A stretch of 60,000 nucleotides of DNA from Mesostigma viride (GCA_009746045.1 RPFO01000231.1:1427340-1487339), one strand, 5' to 3'. Shown: positions 31,668 through 42,545, counted from the first letter of the stretch. Numbers and translations are program-made. The notes: generated by a model not told the origin, from the sequence alone.

Positions 31668-33697
31668 CTTATACGCCTCTATCCACTGGAAGCCCTTAAG
31701 TACTTCTAAGTGCTCCCCCGTGGTGACGAGTGCCCTAAGGTCTACCATGAACTGCGCCCACAAAACATTTTCTGCCACATCTACCCCGCTGCTGGCACGC
31801 TTTTGGTACAACTGTACCAACTGCTGGATGGGCTTGGCAGATTGATGTATGGGTGTGGATGCCCGCAGGGATGCAAACCAATCACGCACATTATCACTAG
31901 CATACGCATGTGAGAGCTTAAACAACCACTCCCTAGCCTCGTCCTGGGTATGGCCCTCTGCAACCCCGGGAAAACTAGCTTATCCTCTTTCTTTTTTGGA
32001 TCAAACCTGGGCCTACACAAGGCCGTGGTGGTGGTGGTTGTCGTTCCTGCAGGTGGCTGCTGCTGCTGTTGCTGTTGCTGCTGCTGCTGCCGCTCCCCGC
32101 CCGCTCGTTGTGCCGGTGCAGACTCTTGGGTGCCGTGTCCTCCCCCGCCCTGGTTGCCCCCCCTTTCTCCGCCATCCTCCTCCTCGTCCCTCCTGCGCTT
32201 TGGCTGTGGCGTGCATGCCTCCTCCTGTGCCCTGCGCTTGGCTGGCTTCAGCGAAGCCACCAGCCTCGCCACCGTGTCTGCCAGCCTGCCATGCTCGGCC
32301 GGGGTGAGTTCCCTCCCCTCGTCCAGCATCTGCTGCGCCAGCTGGAGTTGCCGCCGGATGTCCTCCCGGTGCGACAATGTCGCTGGACCGGGTTCTCCCC
32401 GGTGCGTCACCCTGGTGCGCGCCGCTGTGCCATCTCTGTTAGAGATGGTGTGCGTGGGCTGCGACAGAAAATGGTACAACTGCTCCGTGGAAATCCTCTC
32501 ATCCGGCATTAAACCAAATTCAGCTCTTACCGCCTCCCCCATGCATCCTCTCACAGCAGCCTTCTTGATGTTCTTGGACATGCGACGTCGCTGCTTGAGC
32601 ATACGCCGCTCCAGCCTGCCGACGCTCGCCTCCCAGATGGCCAGCTTCCGGCGATAACGCTCCTCGGCTTCCCTGCGAGCCGGCCCCTGCAATGGTGCCA
32701 GCTCGGCGACCTTCCTGTACTTCCAGGACTTCATGTCGCGGGTCAGACGCTCACACCGCACCTTGGTGTGAGACATCTTCACCCTAATCCTCGCCGCGAG
32801 CGCCTCCGCCCTGTCGCGCTCCTGCTGCTCGCGCAGCTTCCTCTGCTCAATCGCATCGCGCCTCCGCTGCTTCTTCGCCCTCTCCGCCTTGAAGACCTCC
32901 AGCCTCCGCTTCGCCTCCTTCTCGCGCTCCTGCATGGCCGGTGTCATCTCCACCAGGTCTTCCGCGTCCGACGCCGACGGCCCCGTCAGGGAAAACTCGG
33001 ACTCTTGTTGGAGAACCCCGTCAATCTCCCTCGGGATCGTCTCAGACCTGCGAAGACGTTGGAAACACGCCAGGTCGCCCCGCCTCACCACCTCGTAGGT
33101 CGGCGACGCCGGCCTCCTCAGGGCCGCGCGGACCCGTGCAGCGTCATCCATCTGCATTGCCCTCTCACGTGACCGCAGATCCTGCCGCCTCTCCTCCGCG
33201 GACTCCTGCTCAGCAAGGCGACGTGCCAGGACAGCGTCGGCTTCCACCTGCGCCGAGCGTGCCTCATCTGCGGACGAGGGCTGCATGCCAAACAAGCCGA
33301 GAGAGCTAGACTCTGACTCCTCGCCCGACTCCCCGCCAGTCTTCTCACCCGACGAGGTGACACCCGGCCCCGCACCACACGGTGCATATGGTGGCGGACC
33401 CCTCGGAGCCCGTGCCACCACCGGTGTCGAACCCCTCACCCGACGCATGAGAGGGATGCGCACAACTTCCTGCACAACGTCCCGGTAAGACGGGTCCTCC
33501 TCCTCAACGTCATCGGGGTGCATCTCATCCCGGGTGTTCCTGTCCAAAATCTCCTGGCGCAAACTCGCCAGATCCGAGTCTGATGTCCCCGAGTCGTCAG
33601 ACATGGGGGACGAGGATGACTGATACGGCACCTCCTCTTCTGAAGATGCCTCCTTCAGGGCCTTGCCCTTGTTGTTCGGAGCGTTCTTGGGAGCCAT
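31668..33697 (-). CDS. X element gag-like protein, N-terminal part
   Basis: Start codon at 33697, MAPKNAPNNKGKALKEASSE, with the same MAPKN start as element Y. About 580 residues of acidic then strongly charged coiled-coil sequence (KEAKRRLEVFKAERAKKQRR) and a Gln run coded by CTG/TTG-rich DNA. A frameshift at the CCCCGGGG near 31970 moves the frame to VRDWFASLRASTPIHQSAKP ... FQWIEAYK, which aligns with the capsid-like region of Y. It is then interrupted by the hAT at 31659; the protein resumes at 30568 after removal of the hAT (AYKVNKRDYVSS). The long charged N-terminal extension is unusual for copia gag. Confidence 0.6.
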
Positions 33698-33795
33698 TTT
33701 TCGAAAAATGTGGGTAGAAAAAGAGAGTGTGAAAAATGGGCTTGTTTTTGCTCGTCGTTTTAACGCGTGTGTTTTTACCGGAGTTTTTTAATGCA

Positions 33796-34173
33796 AGTTA
33801 TGGGAAACACAGAGCTGGAAATGCTCAGGCAGTGCCAAATGGCGTGTGTGTGAACGACGAGACACCTTGGCATTAGGATAGAATGGCACATATACCGCTG
33901 GTCAGCCGTCACTTGCGGCTGACCAGACTTTGCGTAAGTTAAGCCTAACTTACTGATCCTGGACGGACTAGCCTATCAGTTACAACCTGATCTAGTCAGT
34001 CCTAGCATGACAACTACAGTCCCGGTACTGAGGTACCGGCTCATCACATACTGAGTATAGCCACGTGTCCATGCCACGACTGCTCTAGTCCAGCACCGTC
34101 CCAGTACCCAATTGGGCGCCGGCGGTGCTGGCACGTGTCCACTTAGGCTACAGACGGGAGACTTAGACTAACT
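33796..34173 (-). repeat. X element 5' LTR (378 bp)
   Basis: Same as 23965-24345 except one substitution (cgggagac against cgggaaac) and three missing bases near 'taacttactgatcc'. The gag start lies 98 nt downstream. No clear tRNA-complementary primer site is visible right after it. Confidence 0.88.
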
Positions 34174-34179
34174 GCCAGG

Positions 34180-34587
34180 AGTTAGCTGAGATACCTCGAG
34201 GCTGACTTGTGGCCGGAGCCACACAGGGGAACATACAGTGTGACCGGAGTTATTCTGGCGGAGACAGAATAACGGTGCCGAGCGCCGGTTGTGGCGCGAC
34301 GCACACACGTGTACGCAAGTTACGTAGCTAGCAACTAGTCTAGTGGACGTTGTGCGTAGTAACGTTGCTCCAGGTCTAGAAGCCTCTAGAACCTGGACAC
34401 GTGGCGGACAAGTGAGCGTAGTCCAGTTGTCCTAGGGATCTCGTGTGAGTGATGTGTCCACGACATATAATGTGTGCCCACATATGGAGTGAATAATGAC
34501 AAGGAACGCCCGATCCCTGGCGTTGCTGCAGCCATCATTCTCACACTGAGTCCCCAACGTCTCCGACGTACATCTATATATCTAACT
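34180..34587 (+). repeat. Y element 5' LTR (408 bp)
   Basis: Begins AGTTAGCTGAGATACC and ends TATATCTAACT. A 'gacatataatgtg' stretch near 34463 may hold the TATA-type promoter signal. Followed directly by TGGATTAGAC, whose TGG could pair with a tRNA CCA end, and then ATG at 34598. Confidence 0.88.
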
Positions 34588-34597
34588 TGGATTAGAC

Positions 34598-36720
34598 ATG
34601 GCGCCGAAGAACTCGGAAGCTAAGAACAACAATGTCCGTCCCACCCTTCAGCGGGGAGGGGCAGGAAACGGTCGGGGTCGGCCTCCCGCTAACCGGGAGC
34701 CCCCCATTACCACGAGACTGCCTTTCACGGCGTCTCAGAGGAGAATTCTCCTCGCAGTTCCCCACCGCGGGAGCGTGACGAAAATGTCACCTACCGCATG
34801 GTGGTGGCGGACACCCTCGCCGGCAGCGTGAAGCTGTCGCTGCCGAGGAGTCTGCCCCCCAGGGGAACGGGGCACCGGGACTCGCAACGAGTCCGAGGTT
34901 GCCCCGCACCTCATGCCACCCGCCCCAGGGCGACAGGTGGAAGAGGATTCCTCCTCTATGGAGGAGGGGGAGGCTTCACCCTCTCCTAGGAGAGAGGTGA
35001 CCTCCGGCCAGACGAGGTCATCGTCTGGCAATACCTCTGTCGGGAGGGCGCTGGCAGGCATGAGCCTCGGCGCGAACCCGACCCCTGCGTCCCAGGACGC
35101 AGGTGAGGTTTATGTTGACGGTTGGGGCCAGCTCCCCTTCAAGATCCCGGTGCGTAATGCACCAAATTTTCTGCCTTTCGACGGCTGGCGACTCCGCCAG
35201 CAGAGTACCCTCCCTGGCGGCTTCGTCCTGACCAAGTTCGCGGTTCAGGCGGTGGCGGCCGAGCTCCCGGAGGACGTCCATTGTCGTTTTTCGCATGTTC
35301 AGGTTGCGATTTTGATCCGGCTGTACTTCTTGGCCGTGAGACAAGGAGTAACGGCTCTCGACATGTATTCGGAGGCTCGCCAGGTGGCAGCGGCCACGGT
35401 GGTGGCCAAGCCACCTCGGCCGGCCGAGGAGATGCCAAGGATGCCACCTGTCGTGCCAGTCGGCTGGGGACCTGCGACGGCATCCCCTGGTTCGGCAGCG
35501 ACATCGACTGCGTCGCAGCAGCTGGCTGCAACTGTGTCGCCCCCGGCGTCGGCGGCGACCTTGCCGGCCGCGGCATCCAAGACTGCAGCACCGGTGGGCG
35601 CCCCGTCTTCTCCAGTGGTGGCAGCGACAGCGACAGCGACAGCGACAGCAGCAGCGACAGCGACAGCGGCAGCGACCCCTAGGCGGGCGGAGGGCAAGCG
35701 CCAGCCGCCTCCCCACGACACACCCGCCGCTGAGTCGGCACCGTCGGCATCAGCCGACAACACCAACGCCATCACCACCCACCCCCCACGAAGGCGGGTG
35801 CTTCGGCACCCCCATCGCAGTCCCAAGCCCCCGGCAGGGCCGGCAAGGGACCTGCCACGGCCCAGGCCGTGGCAAGGGATCATCCATCTCCCCCAGGGGA
35901 GGAGGATGTGGCCATGGAGACAGCCGAGGCACGCATCCCTGGGGATGACGTCGTCTCACTCCGTGAGCCAACCCTTTGGCGCGCAGTCCAGCGCTGCGCC
36001 CAGGGTATCCAAGGGGTGGCCAGCGAGAGGCTGGACGACAGGTTGGCTGAACACACCAGCCTGTTGTGTGCGATCATCTATCATTTGCTCGATCAACCCT
36101 CGATTGAGCCGATGACCAGGAGGATGTGCGAGGCACTCCTCCCCGCCCTGCAGACCTTGCTGCGAGGCAAGAAGATCAGGGTGAATCTGGCCACGATGGT
36201 GGAGATGGTGCAGACGTTGCACCGGGTGTGCATGCAGCAAGCAAGTATGTATCTCCCCACTTGGTTGCGTGTACAGACAGGTAGCCAGCAGGGGGGGACG
36301 TGCAGCAGACAAGCTCATCTAGCAGTGAGGATAGTGATGTTTCTCTCACCCCTACCTTTGAGCAATGGGAGGCAGCTAGGGCACGCAAGAGGCAGGCACA
36401 GAGTCAGGGTGTGCAGGGGGGCATGGACATGTCATCTTCACCAGCACATGTTGTGCAGGCACCTAACCCCCCAGTGCAACCAGCCACGCGTAGCAGGCCC
36501 TCACAGGTCTCACCTAGCATCCCACACACTGCCAATGCTGCTACATCCCCAGGCAGGTCTTCTTCTCCCTCTCCCTCTTCACCCTCTCAGGACTGGCCAG
36601 TATAACGAGCATAGGCCAATTGACAGGATTATGGTGAGGGGGCTGCCAGAGGGGTATACTAGGCAGCAGGGTGCTCAGCTTCTTCTCTCTCTCAAGCTGC
36701 TAGGGAGGAGCTGAATATCA
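34598..36720 (+). pseudogene. Y element gag-like N-terminal region, frameshifted
   Basis: Starts MAPKNSEAKNNNVRPTLQRG only 10 nt after the LTR. Coding character continues through several frames: 34598-34760, about 34750-34900, 34913-35860 (DGWGQLPFKIPVRNAPNFLP; then an Ala/Thr run over an ACAGCG repeat at 35621-35660), 35869-36250 (VSLREPTLWRAVQRCAQGIQ) and 36300-36605 (Ser/Pro-rich). It shares only the first residues and general layout with the X counterpart. Introns instead of frameshifts cannot be excluded at some breaks. Confidence 0.5.
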
Positions 36721-37277
36721 AGAACTGGTTTGGGGCACTCATGCAGGGTGATTTCTTCCACCAATCCAATCCCTCCATCCAGCACTTGGTATCCATATAT
36801 CAGCAAAGATATCCCAGGTGGCAGGATACACAGGGTAGGGAGCCATGGGAGAATTTTCTGCGTGATCTGCATGACCTGCTGTCTGCTCCCACCACTGTTG
36901 ACATGTACTCTGCGTTTAACTGGGTGAAAACCTATAAGGTAGAAACTCAGAACTATGTAGCAGAGATCAAGAAGTGGGAACTTGCAGTGAAGGCCCACCC
37001 CGAGGTTAGCAAGCTAGATCACAAGTGGCTTGTTCATTCCCTGCTCGAGAAGCTTAACCTTGATCGTAACACCTTTGCCATGATCACCACAGGCTTGGCC
37101 ACCCATTGGGAGTCGATGAAAGAGGCTCTCGATTATGTTAAGCTAGCCCTGGGTCCACTGTGTCAGGACTCAGCCCCTCCCCCCTCTACCTCTTCCCCCC
37201 CTGCTGTCAAGCGGGCCGGGGGGAGGAATCAGATGAGGAGGGTAAGGCCAGGAAGGCCAAGGACAAGCGTCCTGTGA
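36700..37277 (+). CDS. Y element capsid-like region
   Basis: AREELNIKNWFGALMQGDFF ... QHLVSIYQQRYP ... AFNWVKTYKVETQNYVAEIK ... HKWLVHSLLEKLNLDR. Aligns with X (VRDWFASL ... QLVQLYQKRA ... FQWIEAYKV ... YLVHLWLQKAELDP), so it is the conserved gag core. The frame changes at the G run near 37220 into the next ORF. Confidence 0.75.
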
Positions 37278-38674
37278 CGCTAGGGGAGGTGAAGACTCTT
37301 ATGAGTCAGTTTGTTAAGAGCCTCAAGGGCAAGGGCAAGGGCAAGGGCAAGGGCAAGGGCAAGGGGCAGGGGAAGGGGAAGGGTAGGTCATCCCCCCCAG
37401 GGGGGAACGCTAACAAGTCTTCTGGGGCTGGGTCCTCCACCCCCAAGAAGGATGTGAAATGTGTGCGTTGTGGGCGTCGTGGACACAGCAAGGACAAGTG
37501 CCACAAACACAAGGAGCACCTGCCGCACCTGGAGGTGCTCTGCCACAAGTGCCTGGGACCGCCTCACGGGGACCCCGCCAAGTGCACCAAGGAGCCGTGG
37601 CAGCCCCCTAAATGTAAGTCCTCACACCCTCACACGTGTCATGATGAGTCGTGTCCCCTACACCACCCAATATCCAGCTCCACTGCCCAGGCAGGGACAC
37701 AGGATGGGAGGATGTTGACAGGATGTCAAGTTAACTCTGTTACCTCTCACTCTCCACCTTCATGCTCAGCTGTCAAGGCTGTAAGCAAGGTTGGCAAAGT
37801 GTTGAAGTATTACACAGAAACCTCTGACAGTGAACCCAGGTTCACCTCCTTGATACCCAAGGTGTCCAGGGTCATGACCCAAGCTCTTAGTAACATCAGT
37901 TATGAGGAGCTGGCATTGCAACTGCACTTACTGTATGGTCATGAGACATGTGCAGAGGTGGTAGCAGCTGCATTGGGAGGTACGGCACTCAGGAAGGCAT
38001 GTCAGCTGATCAGAAAACACTGTCAGCACTGCCAAATGTATGCACCTAAACCACCCAAGTGGCATGTAGCTACACCACCTAAGTGCAAGGGCAGAGTGGT
38101 CGGGGATGTGTTCCATATTAAGGGACAGCCCTATCTGGCGTTAAAGGACGCATGGTCCAGGTACACAGCAATAGAACCTCTCCCTGGTATGGACAAGTCT
38201 CAGTTGCATAGAGCTATATTAATAGCACAAGCCAGGTACTACCCAGTAGAAGCACTGCTGTTAGATCAGCAATTTAGTTGCCTTGCTGGGGCAGAGGGCT
38301 GTGAAGCTATAGACCTGGCTGGGCTAGAAGATCATGAGAGACAAGGTATCATTGAGAGGGCAATTAGGTCTATCAAAACCTTGGTAGCCAAAGAAGGTGA
38401 GAACCTGTTAGCTGACAGTGGGTCATACGCTGATAGGGCACTGTGGGCTACTAAGATATGCCAGATACTCAATAGACGACCACTCCTGCAGACACCCTAT
38501 GGTATTATCACACCAGATGGGTTACAGGCTGGGATATACCCACCTGAGGTACTAGCTGTGTACAATGCACAGCGTGCCCACGCTGCCAGCAGATTGGCAG
38601 CCAAGGATGCCAAGCATCCACGCCCTCCTTCAAGGAAGGGGACACAGTTCTCTTCTATAAGGAGTCAGGGCTAG
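37225..38674 (+). CDS. Y element zinc knuckles and integrase
   Basis: ESDEEGKARKAKDKRPVTLG, then a Lys-Gly run over GGGCAA repeats (about 37325-37385), CCHC knuckle CVRCGRRGHSKDKC, a second CHKCLGPPHGDPAKC, integrase HHCC (LLYGHE ... KHCQHCQ) and core with D in GDVFHI/LKDAWSR, D in LLLDQQF and E in DHERQGIIERAIRS. The C-terminal part shifts frame near 38625. Integrase joins element cDNA to target DNA; the 5-bp duplications seen here fit a copia integrase. Confidence 0.85.
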
Positions 38675-39670
38675 GGAAGGTTGGGACATGGTTAGGCCCA
38701 GCCACTATCCTTAAGTTTTCCAGCACAGGCAAGACTGTGCATGTGAAACACAATGACACTGGGCATGTGCACAAGTGCTCACCTCACAGGATTAAATTGT
38801 ATTACACTCCACTGTCAGACGTGGCAGAGGAGGAAGAGCTGATGGTCGACAGCTCAGTACAGTTGCCTGGTATATCTGGAGTACCCAGTGAGTGGTTGTT
38901 TGGAACACACACTGGTGAGTGTGATAGCCACAACACATGTGCACCCCAGGTCACCCTCAGTGAGCCTAGCCAGCCACAGCAGGTTAGACCACCTGTCAAC
39001 GAGGGCACTAACCAAGAAGGTGGTCAGCAAGACAGCACACCTTCAGCGGTACCAGCTCAACCCATACCTACCGTGTCCAAACATGGGCTAGCAGAAGCGG
39101 TCCGCATACTGCAAGCAGCGCATAGAGCCAAAGCTCACACTGCTGCAGGGTCAGCCAAAGTGAGTAGGGCAGGTCACAGCGACAACAATCCAGCTCTAGT
39201 CGCGGTTGACACCCAAGCTCAGGTTAGCATCATCAGTGCATTGGCTGTACCACACCTAGAGTTAGAGCCTTCCCCTTGGCAACGGGTGGCTGATTTCTCT
39301 GGGCAGGCTAGCTTGACTGTTAAAGGTCAGGTTACCTTAAACATTCTTGGTATCCCCACACCTTTTCAGGTACTGGAAGGATACACAGGAAATGCTTTGT
39401 TGGGTGATCCATTTATTTCTTACCCAGGTGTCACCATCTCTTGTGATAGGCTTGAGGTACAGGGCCTGGGTGGGGTGTCACTTGATCATTTTCAGGTACC
39501 ACTCCAGACTTTGGTTGACACACAGCCAGCCACTGTCAAATTTGTTGCACCTAAGTATGCACCTGGGCACGAGCCACGTGTGGCAGATTTGGTGCACAGT
39601 CAGAAACTGCACCCCAAAGCATTTGGATTGGGAAAGTATGATGTTGCAAAAATGTCTCCCCTCTCCTATG
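38626..39670 (+). CDS. Y element integrase C-terminus and retropepsin-like domain
   Basis: SFKEGDTVLFYKESGLGKVG ... HVHKCSPHRIKLYYTPLSDV ends the integrase. A linker follows, then ALVAVDTQAQVSIISALAVP (Asp codon 39208-39210), KGQVTLNILGIPTPFQVLEG and GNALLGDPFISYPG. These are the two signature regions of a retropepsin (D-T-x-A ... A-L-L-G-D), located after, not before, integrase. It continues APKYAPGHEPRVADLVHSQK towards RT; the frame breaks near 39670. Confidence 0.82.
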
Positions 39671-39671
39671 A

Positions 39672-41255
39672 CAGATTGTCCAGGACTGTCAAACTCAGGA
39701 AGGTTTCACTAAGTGGGTTGAAGCTTTTAGAAAGGCTATGGATGAATGGGTGGTTCCAGATCCACGTAGTCCCACCCACACACCTCCAGTCACTCCCTTA
39801 GAGCGTAAGCCCAACGGGAGCAAGCACCTAAGACTTAAGTTCGTGTGCAAGCACAAGCAAGCAGCAGATGGCTCTGTCATTTTCCATGCTAGGCCTTGTG
39901 TGACTGAGTTTAAGGGATCCACTGATTTGACAGAGGCAGATCTGTATACACCTGGCATTCAGCAAACTTCTCTTAAAATTTTGTTGTCTGTTTTTCTAGG
40001 GCACATCAATCAAGGTGATGATTATGTGTGCAAAGCCACTGACATTAAACGTGCATTTCTGAAAGGCTCACCTGAAATAGCTGAGCAAGTTTGGCATGGG
40101 AAGGTGTATGTGGTCAACACACCTCAGGTGTGGTCTAAGGATATCCCACAACCATTTCTGAAAGCCAACATAGGAGTGGAAGGTCTGCAATCTGCTCCTA
40201 GAATTTTCAGAATGTCAGCTCAAGCTGTGTTTGAGAAGCTAGGTGCTCGGTATGATGACATAGACCCTTGCTTCTTTGTTGTCCCTCACCCTCATGGCAT
40301 GATCATGTTTGTGTGGCATGGGGATGATCAGCTTATTGCTGGGCCTAGGCAGGCTGTGGATGATTTTATTGCCAACGTGTCTAAGTCTTTTGAGATTGGC
40401 AAGCAGCTAGAGCTGGGCACCATTGCTATTAAGTTCTGTGGCACAATGTTGCAGCTTCAGAAGCAAGCAGATCAGTGGGTCTGTGCAATGTACTCTCCAT
40501 CAGATTACATGCACAGTTGTAAGGAAGTGCTGCAGACTAAAATCAAACCTTGTGACTGTCCCACCATTAGGGGCAAGCTGGGGTGGTTGTGTTCTACTTG
40601 TGCACCACACTTGGCAGTAGTCAGCAGGGTTGATGATGCAGTTCTTATGCAGGTAGGCCACAAGGCTATCAACAAGCTCCTGCAGGCTGGTCCACCCCTT
40701 ATCTTGCATTCCCTGGAACTCTTTAAGCCCATTCACATTCAGGCTATAATGGACAGTTCCATGGAATCACGGCAGATTACTCAACTGCAGGCTAGGGAGG
40801 CTGGCTTATTTTTTGTACAAAATGCTGACCAACCCATGTCACTCATCTCATGGTATAGCAGGCTACATAGGCGTAAAGCTGTTAGTAGCAATGCTGCTGA
40901 GTGCAGGGCAGTTGTGTCAGCTGTGCTACATGCCAGGTATCTCAATCATGTCCTGGTTTGGTTACAGAAGCAAGCAGGCAGTCAGGCTGGGGTGGTGGCT
41001 CACTTGCACACCGACAGTCAATCTCTCCTCAGTTTCCTTGACAACCCTTATGCTGTGCATACTGATTTGGACTGGGTGATCCTGAAACAGGAGTGCACCT
41101 ACTGGGAGTCTACCAATCATGTGCCGGACAAGGCCAACGCCGCGGATGCGTTGACCAAGGTGCCCCAGCTAGCACCTGAGCAGTACCAACTGCTCTATCA
41201 CATGATGAACCCCTACGGCAAGCAGGCCAGCCTGCCCCCGCCGGTAGACACCTAG
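39672..41255 (+). CDS. Y element reverse transcriptase and RNase H
   Basis: QEGFTKWVEAFRKAMDEWVV leads into the long frame from 39738 to the stop at 41255. RT motif A YVCKATDIKRAFLKG, motif C MFVWHGDDQLIAG (GAT GAT at 40324-40329), then RNase H with MDSSMESR, SSNAAECRAVVSAVLHARYL, HTDSQSLLSFL and NAADALTK. About 500 uninterrupted codons. Strongly similar to X over its whole length but clearly a different family by LTR and gag. Confidence 0.9.
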   Translation, partial: QIVQDCQTQEGFTKWVEAFRKAMDEWVVPDPRSPTHTPPVTPLERKPNGSKHLRLKFVCKHKQAADGSVIFHARPCVTEFKGSTDLTEADLYTPGIQQTSLKILLSVFLGHINQGDDYVCKATDIKRAFLKGSPEIAEQVWHGKVYVVNTPQVWSKDIPQPFLKANIGVEGLQSAPRIFRMSAQAVFEKLGARYDDIDPCFFVVPHPHGMIMFVWHGDDQLIAGPRQAVDDFIANVSKSFEIGKQLELGTIAIKFCGTMLQLQKQADQWVCAMYSPSDYMHSCKEVLQTKIKPCDCPTIRGKLGWLCSTCAPHLAVVSRVDDAVLMQVGHKAINKLLQAGPPLILHSLELFKPIHIQAIMDSSMESRQITQLQAREAGLFFVQNADQPMSLISWYSRLHRRKAVSSNAAECRAVVSAVLHARYLNHVLVWLQKQAGSQAGVVAHLHTDSQSLLSFLDNPYAVHTDLDWVILKQECTYWESTNHVPDKANAADALTKVPQLAPEQYQLLYHMMNPYGKQASLPPPVDT

Positions 41256-42276
41256 TCCACCCCTCCCCAGGGAGGGTGGCTAGTCTCCCCACCCCTACTA
41301 TGGGGCAACCCCTGTCAGGGGGTAGGGGTACCCAGACCCGGGCCCAGGCCACGGGGTGTCTTATCATCAGCACTAGCTCCTGGGGAGGAGCTGAACCTGT
41401 ATGCCTTGTAAGCCCTGTTTTATGGTGAATAAATTGAGTCTCTTTGACTTTGTCTCTCTCATGGAATTTCGTTAGCTCATCTCTTGGGAGGTGAGCTGTC
41501 AATCCTTCACAAGTGTGTCATTGTGTCAGTCATGGTGACAGTACTTGTACATGGCATTGTTATGTGGCTGGGTCATGTTCATGGTTACCTTGTACATGTG
41601 CATGTGCATGTGCATGTAACGTGTGACAGTCTTAGTCCTGTGACTGTGCCTGTTGTGTTTATGCTGCCATCTGGTCCCAGGACCTGTGGTAGGGTGATGG
41701 GCAGTCCACCCATTCGCCATGTGCAAATCAAGTGGAGAACCAGTTCCCACTTGTCAGTTGCCTGTGCTTACCACCATGTGGCACTCACAGGTATCTGGCT
41801 GCTCTGGCCCAGGTCAGCAGTGGCAAAACATCAGGTCCTAAGCACCTGGGGAAGACCTCTGGTTTCACTAGAGTCATCCCATTGGTTTTTGGGAAGTGGA
41901 TGTTGCATGGGGTTCCATCCACAAGTGGCAATCAAGCCCCCCTTTTTCTACCATCTGCAGTGACAGATGCCAGGGAAATGACGACAATTCGCTCCTTCAA
42001 AGATGGAAACTGGGCACTCCTTATATGCTGTGACATGTGACTTGCATGACGTCCTGTGTGACGAATGGCCGCAGTACCTCATTTATGTTTTCCCCACTAT
42101 TGAGGGGGAGGAACCCCCGTAGTGCTTGGCAGGGTTAAATCAGCAGTCAGCATCAGTATAGTCCGTTTCTGGGGCCCTTCTCTAATCCAGTTGTGACTGT
42201 ATGGGCTCTGGTTGCCCTGCAACGGTTGGTAGGTCAGACTTGGAGCATGTTCCAATCTGAAAGAAAACATAATGGG
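41256..42276 (+). other. Y element 3' untranslated interval
   Basis: About 1 kb between RNase H stop and 3' LTR, with GC-rich palindromic sequence at 41260-41400, 'gtgaataaattg' near 41424 and CATGTG repeats near 41597-41620. It ends in a polypurine tract. No gene supported. Confidence 0.5.
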
Positions 42277-42455
42277 AGTTAGCTGAGATACCTCGAGGCT
42301 GACTTGTGGCCGGAGCCACACAGGGGAACATACAGTGTGACCGGAGTTATTCTGGCGGAGACAGAATAACGGTGCCGAGCGCCGGTTGTGGCGCGACGCA
42401 CACACGTGTACGCAAGTTACGTAGCTAGCAACTAGTCTAGTGGACGTTGTGCGTA
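42277..42455 (+). repeat. Y element 3' LTR, left part (interrupted)
   Basis: Preceded by the purine-rich gaaagaaaacataatggg (polypurine tract). It ends in GTA, the target duplication of the inserted TIR element, and resumes at 51085. Confidence 0.9.
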
Positions 42456-42545
42456 CCCTACCAGCCATTAAGAATGTACTCCAGCACGCAAAATGTACTT
42501 CGTACCGAAGTTTGTCTTTTTATGCTGAAAATTGTCATGCATGAT

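Larger units (their letters stand above)
23965..34173 (-). mobile_element. Copia-like LTR retrotransposon X (10.2 kb with insertions)
   Basis: Transcribed on the minus strand. 5' LTR 33796-34173, 3' LTR 23965-24345, target duplication GCCAG at 23960-23964 and 34174-34178. Protein order: gag, CCHC knuckles, integrase, retropepsin-like, RT, RNase H. The two LTRs differ by one substitution and one 3-bp indel, so insertion is recent. Two hAT elements (26411-28016, 30569-31659) interrupt the coding region. Several frameshifts make this copy non-functional as read. Confidence 0.9.

Noticed and set aside
31975-33488. Several + strand ORFs of 60-230 codons
   Set aside because: Antisense of the X gag-like frame (Gln run read as CTG/TGC repeats); no independent support.
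41260-41400. Terminator-like GC-rich inverted repeats after the Y RNase H stop
   Set aside because: Palindromic GC sequence is present, but no basis for a defined termination function in a eukaryotic element.
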